Of a stretch of DNA of 64,000 nt, positions 43,063 through 53,646 are shown in pieces. The position numbers and the translations under genes are program-made. Position 1 is the first letter of the stretch, and every line of letters starts with the position of its first letter. Below the pieces are notes generated by a model. That model saw nothing but the letters and a program-made list of their open reading frames with translations. It did not search any database and was not told where the DNA came from. Origin of the DNA: Sporopachydermia quercuum (taxonomy: Eukaryota > Ascomycota > Sporopachydermiomycetes > Sporopachydermiales > Sporopachydermiaceae); contig BCGN01000009.1 of the NCBI GenBank assembly GCA_001599295.1, positions 124,001 to 188,000 of the forward strand. Reading direction: 5' to 3'.

Positions 43063-46000
43063 CTAACGTTGTGCAGACTTAACTGACTTCACCAAGTCTC
43101 CTCCCACAAGTGAAATCTCCTCAAGAATAGCATCCTTGTTCAGTTCAACCAATACACCTGACTGCTTATTCTGTTTGCCTTTGTCATTACTACTATTCTC
43201 ACTATTTGATTCCTCAATAGGTCTTGAAGAGTATCCAAGATTGACTCTAAACTTGCTCTTACTTAAAGTGGATGGAATCCATAACCCACAAACAACATCT
43301 TCAGTGTTGCCACCAGGTACAACTTGAGGAAACTTCTTTCTGAATAACAGCATACAACTGTTATATCTTTCCCTGATATCTTTATAAAACTCTCCAGTAT
43401 AATCTAAATGTCGTCCCAAAACATCATTAGGGTACTCGCTGGGTGCTAAGTTCAAATTCCTGTATTGACCATCATCAGGAGAATGTAAACCTTTGAGTTT
43501 AGCGGGCTGAGGTCTCATTAGAACTGTGAAATCAAAATCTCCTAGCGACGGGGTGAAAACTAATGATAGTTGTTCTTCGGAGAGCTTAGGATCATGCAAA
43601 ACATTTCTACTGCTACTAACAGGACACACTATACCTAAAGCTTTTCTCGCTAATGCTGTTAATCTGGTAGCAATAACAGGACTGATCTTATGATCGTTAT
43701 TAGTCCATAATGTCCCAGTAGGTTCATCTTTTGTGGCAATAAAATAAACACTTGAATGACAACCAGGATCTTCCTTACGTAACTTCTCAAACTTGTTCAT
43801 TATACCTTGATAAACCTGAAGAGTCAAATTTCTGCCAATGCTTCCTTCTTGCTGATTGGTAAACACTGATTCAATCAACTCGCGATCACCATCATTTTCA
43901 TAACTATGTTTATTCAAGTCTAAAATCAAAGGTTCCTCTTTCCAATTCCAAGTTGCAACAAACTCAATACATCTAAGAAACCCAGTGGTGGCAGAATTTG
44001 GTACGGACCATGGAGCAGGGTCAATAAATGGTTTCAAAGCTAATAATTCAATCAGCTCTTCGTCAAAGAATTCAAGCAACATATGGCTATCAAGCCAAAG
44101 CTTGAATAGTCGAACTGTCGGTGGATAGAATGGATAGGCATGCGATAAAGTTTGAATTGATCTTGTATGCTTGACACTGGCGATGTATTTCTTTTCATAA
44201 GCTGCAAGAGATACTTTGGCAATATGCTGTTTAGCTTCAGAGTTTGTTTGCTGCATTTGATCAACCAGTCGTTTATACAACGGCAAATCCCGTTCACTTA
44301 AAGCTCTGAATCTAAACCCATAGCCTTCAGGAGTAAGAATCTCAAGATAATTGATGCTATTTACATATGGGATACCGTTATAAGTTCCAATGCTGCACTT
44401 ATAATCAGTGATTTCAAGCTGTTCAGCTATTTTGATCAAAAATGCAGTTTTGGTTCTTTCAGTAGCCACCAAGTCATCAGGCCATTTGCTTGAGGATTCA
44501 AATTCTAGTACTCCTTCGCCAAAAAAATAGGGATCTTCAACCAGAAAAGGTGTTGGTTGATATAAAGATGTGTATCGTAAATCTGATGATGTCGCCAGTA
44601 TGGATTTCACTCTCAACGGGAGATCATCAAGCTCCTGGATTAACTTAACGAGTTCATCAAAAGCTGTACGTTTCTTTTGGTATAAAGAGACAGAAATGCT
44701 CGATTGACTAGCCGCACCAGCAACTTTTGGCTGCGGTAGCAAATCAGTAAATCCAGTAGAGTTGAATGATAGCTTACTGCTAATTCCTTCTTCAATATGT
44801 CTGTTGAATAGATATTCAACGATGGAAACAACAATAGGTTTAGCAGCATTTGGAGTCCATACGACTGATTCTTTGATGCTACCATCTTTGAATCTTCGTA
44901 ATTCTGACACTTTACCCCAGAACTGTTGGAATTTCTCTGCGGCTTCAGTATCTTCAGCTAGTGGGCCATGAGTCACTAATTTCTCGCAATCTTGAGCATC
45001 TAATGATAAACCCACTAATATAGTCACAGGTTTTGCTAATGTGGCAGTTTTCCTTTTGTTGATACTGAAGCTTTCCAGTAAAGGACAACGAATAGATATT
45101 TCAGTAACACGACTGTCTAATCCTTTTTCCAATAAACGATGAGTCTTATTCATGAAATAATTCACATAGTTAATGAAAAAAATCTTCTCAACAGCAGTGA
45201 ATTTACTATCAGAGTCTTGGTCAGGAATAGTGAATGTAAACGTGATATCATGCTGTAGTTGAGGAATAAATACTTTCTTCAAGAAAATCTTGTCAAATCT
45301 ATCCCTCACGACATCATTGAGTAAATATAATGTTTTGGAAGCTTCATTCTTCAACTGCTTATAGCTCCAAGGAGACATTTTCCATAGAATATTTAATCTT
45401 GTGAATTTGTCAAAGATCGTAGGAACAGCAAATGAAGTTGATTTGAATTTGGAATGATGGGATCCTGTTTCAGAGTTCATTTGTAAGTAACCATCGTTAC
45501 ATAAGTCTTGTGTAGCAAGGTATTTGATAGTACCTTTGAATAATTGATAGCTTGAATAACCAGATAGTAAGATTTTATTACCTGAAGATCCACCACCATG
45601 AAGCAAAGCTGCCATTAAGATAGTCCATTCAAAATGGCCAAATCCACCTAGTTGAGAAGATGAATTGAATCCTCTTTGCAAAAGCCATAATCTTCCTAAA
45701 ACGCAAGCGTCACGGAACGCTGGACAGATTTTCTTAATCATGTAAAGATATGTTAAATAATGAGTGTATGCTGAGTCTGAGATAATAGATGAGTTGTATA
45801 AAGGAGTAGGAGGAGAAATTTGTTCGTGATGGCCATTTAGGGTGACAGAAGAGCTGGATTTAGCTGGTAATTGAATTCTAATACAATTCTTGTCAGGCAG
45901 GAGTTTGTTTCCCTCAAAAAACCCAAACGGTAATGACGGTATAATTCTTAAGATAAATCTTGTTTTGTAGAAATTGAACTCAGACTTCTTGCTAACTTCG

Positions 46001-46848
46001 TTTGGTATAATCAGTAAAGAAGGTCTTAGAACATCGCCATTCACATAATCATATTTTAAAGATACATCAACACCTAAATTCTTTAAACCTTTGTTCAAAC
46101 CATCAGTTACAACTGCAAGATAATATGAACGCTTATGGAAAGCTCTGTAATTCAAGTAATCTTTCGGTTTGAATAATTCTTCTGGCATACTTAAAGCAAT
46201 ATCTATAGTCATTCCTTTCGGCTGTTTAATACCTGTTTTCAACCCAAATGAACCTACTAGTCGCACGTCTGTGGGTTTAGTATATCCAAAAGTATATTGA
46301 ACATCATTAGGTTTTGGATCGGCAAAAGGGATGGCAACTTTAGATTTGCTGAATTGTCTTTCCGCTTCTGCTAGCGAACACGTTTTTCTGTCTGGTATTT
46401 CTTGGATGATATCATATAACTTATGTAAGAACTTTTCAACTAGTTTGATATGTGATTCTTTTAGTTGTAGTTCTGAGATGAGTTCATCTATTTGCATCTT
46501 AAAAATATTTGATTTAAACAATTCTGCAGTTTCCCTTGCTACTTGGATATCTTCAGCGGTTATTTTGATTGGTTTATTCTTTGAACTGGAGCCATTGTGT
46601 AACGATCCGGATTGTTGCTGTTGCTCTTCTTCTTCCTCTTCTTCCTCTTCATCATCTTCTCCTTCTGAGGGCTCTGTTTCCTCTTGTTCTTCTTCTTTGG
46701 TTACCTCCTTCGTCACTTTGTCCTCCAATTCCAGTTTTCGTACTTTGTCAACATGTCTGTCTGTAGATAGACTCAATCTTCGTTTACCCTTAGAAGACTT
46801 AACTCCAGCGTTAGTTGAAGAAATACTTCTTCTCTTTTCAAACCCCAT
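43063..46848 (-). CDS. UTP22: Utp22, small-subunit processome protein (Nrap family)
   Basis: Utp22 acts in the nucleolus as part of the UTP-C complex with Rrp7 and casein kinase 2 during 18S rRNA processing. The 1261-residue protein (S. cerevisiae 1237) starts with a basic segment (KRRSISSTNAGVKSSKGKRR), then an acidic Glu/Gln tract (about residues 50-80), then the long Nrap region, a tandem of inactive nucleotidyltransferase-like modules. Recognisable blocks include QPKGMTIDIALSMPEELFKP, RAFHKRSYYLAV, GGFGHFEWTILMAALLHGGG and, near the C terminus, PSEYPNDVLGRHLDYTGEFYKDIRERYN. The start is the first ATG, at 46848. There is no intron. It is divergent from MDM38. Confidence 0.95.
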   Translation of the reverse strand: MGFEKRRSISSTNAGVKSSKGKRRLSLSTDRHVDKVRKLELEDKVTKEVTKEEEQEETEPSEGEDDEEEEEEEEEQQQQSGSLHNGSSSKNKPIKITAEDIQVARETAELFKSNIFKMQIDELISELQLKESHIKLVEKFLHKLYDIIQEIPDRKTCSLAEAERQFSKSKVAIPFADPKPNDVQYTFGYTKPTDVRLVGSFGLKTGIKQPKGMTIDIALSMPEELFKPKDYLNYRAFHKRSYYLAVVTDGLNKGLKNLGVDVSLKYDYVNGDVLRPSLLIIPNEVSKKSEFNFYKTRFILRIIPSLPFGFFEGNKLLPDKNCIRIQLPAKSSSSVTLNGHHEQISPPTPLYNSSIISDSAYTHYLTYLYMIKKICPAFRDACVLGRLWLLQRGFNSSSQLGGFGHFEWTILMAALLHGGGSSGNKILLSGYSSYQLFKGTIKYLATQDLCNDGYLQMNSETGSHHSKFKSTSFAVPTIFDKFTRLNILWKMSPWSYKQLKNEASKTLYLLNDVVRDRFDKIFLKKVFIPQLQHDITFTFTIPDQDSDSKFTAVEKIFFINYVNYFMNKTHRLLEKGLDSRVTEISIRCPLLESFSINKRKTATLAKPVTILVGLSLDAQDCEKLVTHGPLAEDTEAAEKFQQFWGKVSELRRFKDGSIKESVVWTPNAAKPIVVSIVEYLFNRHIEEGISSKLSFNSTGFTDLLPQPKVAGAASQSSISVSLYQKKRTAFDELVKLIQELDDLPLRVKSILATSSDLRYTSLYQPTPFLVEDPYFFGEGVLEFESSSKWPDDLVATERTKTAFLIKIAEQLEITDYKCSIGTYNGIPYVNSINYLEILTPEGYGFRFRALSERDLPLYKRLVDQMQQTNSEAKQHIAKVSLAAYEKKYIASVKHTRSIQTLSHAYPFYPPTVRLFKLWLDSHMLLEFFDEELIELLALKPFIDPAPWSVPNSATTGFLRCIEFVATWNWKEEPLILDLNKHSYENDGDRELIESVFTNQQEGSIGRNLTLQVYQGIMNKFEKLRKEDPGCHSSVYFIATKDEPTGTLWTNNDHKISPVIATRLTALARKALGIVCPVSSSRNVLHDPKLSEEQLSLVFTPSLGDFDFTVLMRPQPAKLKGLHSPDDGQYRNLNLAPSEYPNDVLGRHLDYTGEFYKDIRERYNSCMLLFRKKFPQVVPGGNTEDVVCGLWIPSTLSKSKFRVNLGYSSRPIEESNSENSSNDKGKQNKQSGVLVELNKDAILEEISLVGGDLVKSVKSAQR

Positions 46849-49204
46849 GATGATATTTCGGAAGCTTATAGACTGCTATTAAACAAAAAATCCATGCAGG
46901 CCCAAAAGTTCAACAGAAAGTAATAAAAAAATTAATTTCCAAGCGATATCATACAAATCAACAGGTCAAATTAACGCCTATCAATATGTCTATAACGCTG
47001 TGGTGATAGTTATAATATCAACAACTGATAAAAACACTTGGTTACTTCTTGGTCTTAGACTAATAATTGCAACGCAAGGTACTTCTCAGGTTGCTAATTA
47101 TACTAAGAATGAAAATTGTGTCGTATAAACACTGGTATATGGCTCAATCTTTAAATATTTCCCATTCATACGGATAAAAATCTGCTTATTAGAAGGAGAA
47201 AAAAATCTCTTACATTATGCAAAAAATATTGCGTTGCGGATTAGAATCAAAGGGAGACTTGATGTCTGTTGCAATGAATGAGTAATAAGTGAAAGTAATG
47301 ATGGGGTCTCACCGTGAAATGGGATTTGGGGAAGAAATGGCTGAATATGGGTGAAAGTGGAACAGTTCATGTTTTGGATCATGTGATCTTGTACAGATGG
47401 TTGGATGATTTTAGGTTATAGAAGGTTTTTGCGTGGAAAGTTTGTCGCTGATGATAGCAGTTACGCTGTGGTAAAATATGTCACAGGGAACTTACCTATT
47501 TTCCTCTAGGAATATTTTGATTGAAGTTTACCAATGTGTGGGAGTGTGCTAGTGCATGAAGATCAGAATGGGGAACTAATGAAGGATATTCATACTAACA
47601 GTATGAGATATTTTAGTTTTATAACGGTACGAGCGATAGGGAAGCATTGATCCTTAGTAAAGTATGACAGTTCTTTTGTTATAGAAATTGAATTTGGAGG
47701 AAATATTAGTATATAATGCGAGCCTAAGGTAGAAAAAGATTGGTAGACGGTGCAAAGAAAACTGTACTATGACGTCTTCACACTTTTTGTATTGTATCCA
47801 TTGGGAATGAGAAGCTATCTTTAATATGGAGAAGCTTTTGTAAATTTTAAAGGAAAGAAGATAAATAGTATGATTTTAAACTAATAATTACGATATCCAA
47901 TCATTTTATGCTGATATCTACCATTCTTTCTATCTAACATTNGCTCTAAAGATAATAAAGCTTGAGAATTTGTTGGTTCTCTCGTAATTCCAACAACAAT
48001 GACTGTCTATTGCCGAATTCGGCAGATAAATTTTAACCGTTGAAATGCCGACGAAGAGTATGGATACCGAGATTAACGAGACGTAGTGGACGGACATTGT
48101 GATGATATCTTGTTATGCACTAGCAAATAAAGCGTTCACGCTTTTATGATGCTATCTATTTCTATCTTTTTAATTATGCTTTTTTGGCTACTTCCTACTC
48201 CACTGATCATTTTACAACTTGGTACTTCAGTCTTGTTCACCAAATATTCAAAGGTAAGAGCCTAGATAAAGTTCAAAAATCTCTAAGCCAGGCATCTCTA
48301 AAGTTAAAATCTTAATAGGAGAATTAAAAAGGCAACTATTCGTACTAGAGTAAACGATAACTATTAGTGTAATGAATAAAGTAGCACAGATGGGTTTTTG
48401 ATTCATAGAGTGTTCATAATTATATTATTCTTTTATGCAAAGTCTATATGTACCCGGCTAGTACATATGGCGTATCATTCATATGTAGTTCACCACCATA
48501 CATATTGGGCCATACCCACTTCTAATGAAACAACACATCTTCAGCAAGATCTTGAAATTTATACTAAGTCAATAATATGTACACACGTTCTACTTCTATA
48601 ATAAAACCAAGTCTAAATTACGAATTAATCCAAAACTGGATAATTTATGGATTTTCCTATTTTCACTCAAAAATGGCAGAATTCATACCGATCGAAACTA
48701 TGAGGAGTCTTGTAGCCGACGTTCCGCGAGCAAAGACCTTGCCACAGTGTCTCTCGCCACACTTTGGTGGTAACGTCAATTAACCACATGCATTCTCCAA
48801 ACACGCCTGTACGTTCATTCCGTAACTATAAGTGAAATTTCCGCCGACTAATCATTATAACTAGCACAATTTCTTCTATTTCCATTATTAACTCCACTAT
48901 CGGCATCAAGAGATGCAGACATAGGAAAACACATAGGACACTCTCCATTCCACATAGTAAATTCCTATCCCCGGAAAGAATACCAGTAATATCCGGGACA
49001 TTTCCCAATATCCTTTAACCCGCACAATTCTACAACGGGAATTCTTTTCAATTCATAGTTGATATTCCATGAAGAAATAGAATAAGAGAAAGANAAGAAC
49101 AAAAGGAATACTAATAAATNATCGTTCGTTAAACTAGAGAAATCATTGGTGTTTGTGTAAGGTACGGTGGTAATTCACTATTGTTAGTTAGTCAAACGGG
49201 AAAA
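46849..49204. other. 2.4 kb divergent region between UTP22 and MDM38
   Basis: There is no conserved ORF. Features seen are a 14-bp perfect palindrome at 48011-48024 (listed separately) and a GC-richer patch around 48,670-48,780 that is open on the plus strand for about 35 codons after an ATG at 48673 but matches nothing I know. Three Ns occur. Confidence 0.5.
48011..48024. promoter_or_regulatory. Perfect palindrome with CCG-N4-CGG
   Basis: TGCCGAATTCGGCA is a perfect 14-bp palindrome. It contains CCG and CGG triplets four bases apart, the kind of everted pair bound by some Zn2Cys6 dimers. It lies about 1.2 kb from both flanking start codons. Regulatory function is inference. Confidence 0.3.
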
Positions 49205-50725
49205 ATGTCCAGTGTACTGATACAAAGATCACCAATGAATATCTGCCGTCTGACAGGACTTGGTTTGGCAAGAAGATGTCGAATTAATTGTAATAAGGTG
49301 GTGATTTGTTCACTGCTTAATGCTTCCGTGAATCAAGGACTCAGAAACAATGTAGCTGGTTTTGTTTTCACTCCAGCCAGGTTCAATTCTACTGGTTCAA
49401 CACCTAAGCAACCAGCACCTCCAAAGAAATCTCAAGAAGAGAAACCAGCAGAAGAAGGCGAGATAGAATCCAAAGGTGCTAAACCAACAAATCTCCCTGA
49501 AGTTAAGCCCACAGAGAAGCTTACAATTTGGGAGAAAGTGAAACATGAAGCTCAGCATTACTGGGATGGAACTAAACTTTTAGGATTGGAGATAAAGATT
49601 TCTACCAAGTTGGCAGTTCGAATGTTAGCAGGTTATGAATTAACCCGAAGAGAAAATAGACAATTGCAAAGAACTCTGCAAGATATTTCTCGATTAGTTC
49701 CATTTTCAATGTTTTTAATTGTTCCATTTGCTGAGCTTTTATTACCTTTTGCTTTAAAGCTGTTCCCTAACTTACTTCCCTCAACCTATGAATCAGGTCA
49801 GGATAGAGAAAAGAAGTTGAAGAGCTTAAGGAAGACCCGTAGCCAAGTCTCAGAGTTTTTGAGAAAGACTGTCGCTGAATCTGGTATGAAGTTACCAACA
49901 GCTACAACTGATGATCAAAAGAAAGATTTCGCTGAATTTTTCCGTCAAGTGAGAAATTCTGGTGAAACGCCTTCAAGAGATTTATTATTAAAAGTAGCAA
50001 GATTATTTAAAGATGATACCGTGTTAGATAACTTATCAAGACCTCAGCTAGTTGCTATCTGCAGGTATATTAATATCCAACCTTTTGGATCTAACTTGAT
50101 GCTTAGATATAGAATCAGATATAAAATGTTACAAATCAAGAAAGATGACAGAGCCATTGATTATGAAGGTGTTGATTCATTATCAACTACTGAATTGCAA
50201 TCCGCTTGCGCTTCTAGAGGTATAAGAACTCATGGTGTATCACCTGGTAAGCTCAGAGATGATCTTCAAGTTTGGTTAAACCTTAGATTGAGAGACAGGG
50301 TTCCTGCCACTTTGTTAGTGTTATCATCTGCTTTTACTTATGGTTCCAATGGAGGTGTTGAATCGCAATATGATGCTTTATACTCTGTTTTGAGTGCAAT
50401 CCCTGAAGAGTTGCTTCACGAAGCTGAAGTTGATGTTGCTTCATCTGATGCTACTTACAAACAAAGATTGAACTTAATCAAGGAACAAGAAGCCTTGATT
50501 CAAGAAGAAATTGCTCAAGAGCAAGAAAGTGGACACATTATCCAAGTCAAGGATGTGTTAAGTTTAGATGAAATTGACAACGAAACCAACAAGCATTCCA
50601 CCAAGACTGGTGAAGGTGAAAAGTTACCAGAACCAGAACAAAATACTGAGGCAAAGAAAGAAGAGGCAAATGAGAAAAAAGAAAAGAAGGAAGAACCAGT
50701 TGCTAAGAAAGTTGAAAAAAAATAG
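49205..50725 (+). CDS. MDM38: Mdm38/LETM1 mitochondrial inner-membrane protein
   Basis: Mdm38 (human LETM1) is needed for mitochondrial K+/H+ homeostasis and binds mitoribosomes to aid insertion of inner-membrane proteins. The 506-residue protein starts with a basic, acid-free N terminus rich in Arg, Cys and Ser (a likely presequence), followed by a Pro/Lys/Glu linker. The LETM1 signature lies near residues 145-190: ELTRRENRQLQRTL, then the single membrane span LVPFSMFLIVPFAELLLPFAL with LFPNLLPSTYES. The LETM1 ribosome-binding region follows (about 210-400, including PFGSNLMLRYRIR). The C terminus is a Lys/Glu coiled tail. The chosen start is the first ATG in the frame. Length is slightly below S. 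cerevisiae Mdm38 (573). Confidence 0.95.
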   Translation: MSSVLIQRSPMNICRLTGLGLARRCRINCNKVVICSLLNASVNQGLRNNVAGFVFTPARFNSTGSTPKQPAPPKKSQEEKPAEEGEIESKGAKPTNLPEVKPTEKLTIWEKVKHEAQHYWDGTKLLGLEIKISTKLAVRMLAGYELTRRENRQLQRTLQDISRLVPFSMFLIVPFAELLLPFALKLFPNLLPSTYESGQDREKKLKSLRKTRSQVSEFLRKTVAESGMKLPTATTDDQKKDFAEFFRQVRNSGETPSRDLLLKVARLFKDDTVLDNLSRPQLVAICRYINIQPFGSNLMLRYRIRYKMLQIKKDDRAIDYEGVDSLSTTELQSACASRGIRTHGVSPGKLRDDLQVWLNLRLRDRVPATLLVLSSAFTYGSNGGVESQYDALYSVLSAIPEELLHEAEVDVASSDATYKQRLNLIKEQEALIQEEIAQEQESGHIIQVKDVLSLDEIDNETNKHSTKTGEGEKLPEPEQNTEAKKEEANEKKEKKEEPVAKKVEKK

Positions 50726-51126
50726 AGGAGATAACTGAAATAAAATTTTGATAGTAAATTAAAGGTTGAATGTTTTCTATGACATATACGTTTAACCAAA
50801 TGTGTTTCTTATTGTATTTGCGTCAACCTCGCAATCTTATACTTAACGATAGTAAGGTTTCCGATTTTGGGGGAAAAGATCAGGATTGGAAATGGGAAAA
50901 GTTTCAAATCGAACTTGTATGGAACAAGACATAAGTTATGTCAATATGATTCGTTTATTCATGATTTCAACAAGCTAATAGTTAACATAATAATACATGA
51001 TCATATTATTTAGTTATTCACTTGATGATTTGGATTCTTATTCCCATTATAGTTACATTATTCTGTTACCTATCTGACATCTTTCGATTGTTCTACACGA
51101 CGTAGGTTGAAACTGTTCTAGTCCTG
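50726..51126. other. Intergenic region between convergent genes
   Basis: This 400-bp AT-rich stretch between the stops of MDM38 and the Cwf19 homologue shows no ORF, RNA gene or repeat. Confidence 0.6.
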
Positions 51127-53080
51127 TTAATTTAACATAGAAGTCCAATCAAAAGGTTTCCAGGCTTTTTCAAAAGCATTTCGTCTTGAATGACTTTCAT
51201 CTTTCTTCCAATTTGGCTGCTTTTTGATAATATGCGGTTCTAAACCACATAATGCTCCAATAGCTTCTCTGGCAAATAAATCTCCTTTCGGCCATTTCGA
51301 TGCGTCTTCGACTATATGGCCCATACCGCCATTAATGTCAAACCAAACATGAAAGTAGGGTGCTTCTTTCGCGATACTCCCTCTAAAAGCATTTCGGCCA
51401 AGTTTTCTGGCATTTTCTTGCGTATTGATGATTTTTTGATGTTGTGACCATTCCTCATCATATGCCAATATAGTTTCACGAAAAACAGCTGGTGCTTCAG
51501 GGAATAATCTTTTAGATATTGGAACTGCGGTAATATAACCATGTCTACGTTGAGATTTCCAAGCTGCATTTTCATAGAATAGAACTGAATATCCTAATGA
51601 ATCATAGAAGCGAATCAAGCTTTTCATAAAATTCTAGAGAAAAAAAGTTTTCCATACAAGTTAGTAACAATAATCTAAGTAAACCCTTAGCGAATCTTCT
51701 CAAGTGAAGCGTCAGATTTCTTTTATTCAATTTACTTACCCTTATTTCTTCATCTTCGTCCTCATCACATTCTAAAGTGCAATTATTATGGCTTAGTGGT
51801 ACGATACATGCACTGAACTTCGCTAATGCAGGCTGGGGTGCTAAACATAAATAGACTCTTGTACCAATACTTATAACTTCGATCTTTCTTCCAGCTTCAT
51901 TCTCCATGCATAAAGGACAATTAGATAATACCCTTTCTAAATTCTTCACATCATTGATAACCATATTTTTTAGATTCTGTTCTTTAACTTTGACTGCTGT
52001 TGCTAATTTTTCTGCGTTTTCATCCATGTAGTCCAAATCATTACTAAAAGTTGCATCGCTAGCAAGTGCTTGTGCTAACGAACGGCTCTCATCTCCTTTT
52101 GTCTGTCTACTCAATATATGCTCTCTATGAATAAGCTCTTTCGCTGACATATCTGCTTCAGCTTTCTCTGGAATCTTTAAAACTTCCGCATCCATTCCAG
52201 TTAAAATTCTCACATTCTCCTTTGTTTCGTTCCCCGTCTTGCAATTAAATTTCCCAAGCAAATCTTGATATTTATTTTCTAATTCTTCAGCCTCTGGGCT
52301 ATTTTTCAATTGAGCTCTCAAAAGCTTAGCTTTAAAAGCATTTAATGACTCTAAAGTCACTTCAGAACCCACTTCCTTGTTATTTATATGCTGGCTGTTT
52401 TCAATGAGAGCCCTACTGTCAGAAGCAGTTGGCGAATGTTTTTTAGATTTTGGCAGTCTTTCCTTATATAATTCACCAGTTGGCTTATCTTTGCGACCAT
52501 TATAATTTGCTCCATACTTTTTCCTGCGATCTAGCTCTTGTTTTTCTTCTCTTGCTATATCAAATTCTTCCAAGCTACTGTATCTTTCTAAAGCTACTTC
52601 TTCTATTTCTTTTCCACATTCTTTGGCTATTTCAAAAACTTTACGTAGCTTCATCATTCTCCAATTGGAACCTCCATCTCCAAAATTGTATGTTACATCA
52701 TATGGACTTCTATCTTTGCTATCTTGCCCAGATGAGCTGGCTAGTAATTCGGTATTGCTGTTTCTTAATTCTTCTTCTGCTTTTCTTGCTACCGCTGCGG
52801 CTTCCTGTCTAATTTTCTTCCCAGTACGCTTCTCTCCTCGTTCGCCTACTAGTGAAGAGAAATCAAAATCGTCGTTAACCATCCAAGCATCCCGCTCTCT
52901 TTTTTTGAAGCCGATATCCCCACTCACCTTTTCACCTTGCTCATCTCGATAATCNTTCTCTTGAAGGGAACATAGAACTTCTTGTTTAGCGTCCCTCGAC
53001 TTGTGTATCTTCGGCCCTGCATCGGAATCAGAATCTGAGTCCGAGTCCGAATCTTCGATCCATTTTCCTTTACCACTCAT
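51127..53080 (-). CDS. CWF19: Cwf19/CWF19L2-type spliceosome protein (two exons)
   Basis: The protein matches S. pombe Cwf19 and human CWF19L2, factors of the late spliceosome and intron-lariat complex. Exons 51740-53080 and 51127-51633 give 615 residues, near S. pombe Cwf19 (639). The 106-nt intron has GTAAGT, a TACTAAC at 51660-51666 and a TTTTCTCTAG acceptor, in phase 0. The N terminus has an Asp/Ser repeat after KWIED, then NDDFDFSSL. NFGDGGSNWRMMKL and SLEEF...ELDRRKKYG are hallmarks of the L2 type. The two C-terminal Cwf19 domains follow: CPLCMENE...IGTRVYLCL...ACIVPLSHNNCT, and, in exon 2, FYENAAWKSQRRHGYITAVPI and FHVWFDINGGMGHIVED. S. cerevisiae Drn1 is the L1 type and lacks this N terminus. 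The first ATG is at 53080. It shares a divergent promoter with another splicing-type gene. Confidence 0.92.
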
Positions 53081-53646
53081 CACAATTCCTTTCAGCCTCT
53101 ATACTCCTTATACTCGTTTACTTTACAGTGATGGTACCAATTAAGAGACACAAATCACTTCTCGTACGACTTTATGCAATGGCAATTCGATTTCCATAAT
53201 AATATATCAGCTGGTAAACAAATAGAAATAGAGAAGAAGAGAAAAGGTAGGGCTTGCAGTAANCTTAAAAAAAGCTGTTATCTTTACACAAATATCAGTT
53301 TGCACATGAAAGTGAAAATTTACTATGTAGTTGTCAACAAAGTTTGTGTGAAACGAACATGAATCTCATCACAAGGAGAATGGAAAGCATTACTGTTCTT
53401 AGCACAGTCATAATAAATGCATTTGAATGAAAAGGATATGATTGTGTATATGAGCCTTAAATATCTAATATGTTATATATATAAACGCCAGATTATTAAT
53501 TCTCGATTGATTATTTATTAACGTATATGATGATAGATGTTGATGCTAGTTATTAGTACAATTACCTAGAAAACTTGGAATTTTGGCAGGTCTTGTAATC
53601 AAAAGGAGGATTGGATAGAGTGCATTTAGCGAACTAAGATAGAATC
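53081..53646. other. Divergent promoter of two splicing-related genes
   Basis: This 566-bp region separates the start codons of the Cwf19 homologue (minus) and the U1-type zinc-finger gene (plus). It has no convincing ORF and one N. Joint regulation is possible but is inference from position. Confidence 0.5.

Noticed and set aside
48577-48783. 68-codon plus-strand frame with a GC-richer end
   Set aside because: Only the last ~35 codons look protein-like, with no homologue recognised; noted in the intergenic entry only.
51127-53080. Assignment of the Cwf19-type gene to Drn1, which would link it to UTP22 as in S. cerevisiae
   Set aside because: The N-terminal half has CWF19L2 hallmarks and no Dbr1-like region, so it is not the Drn1 type.
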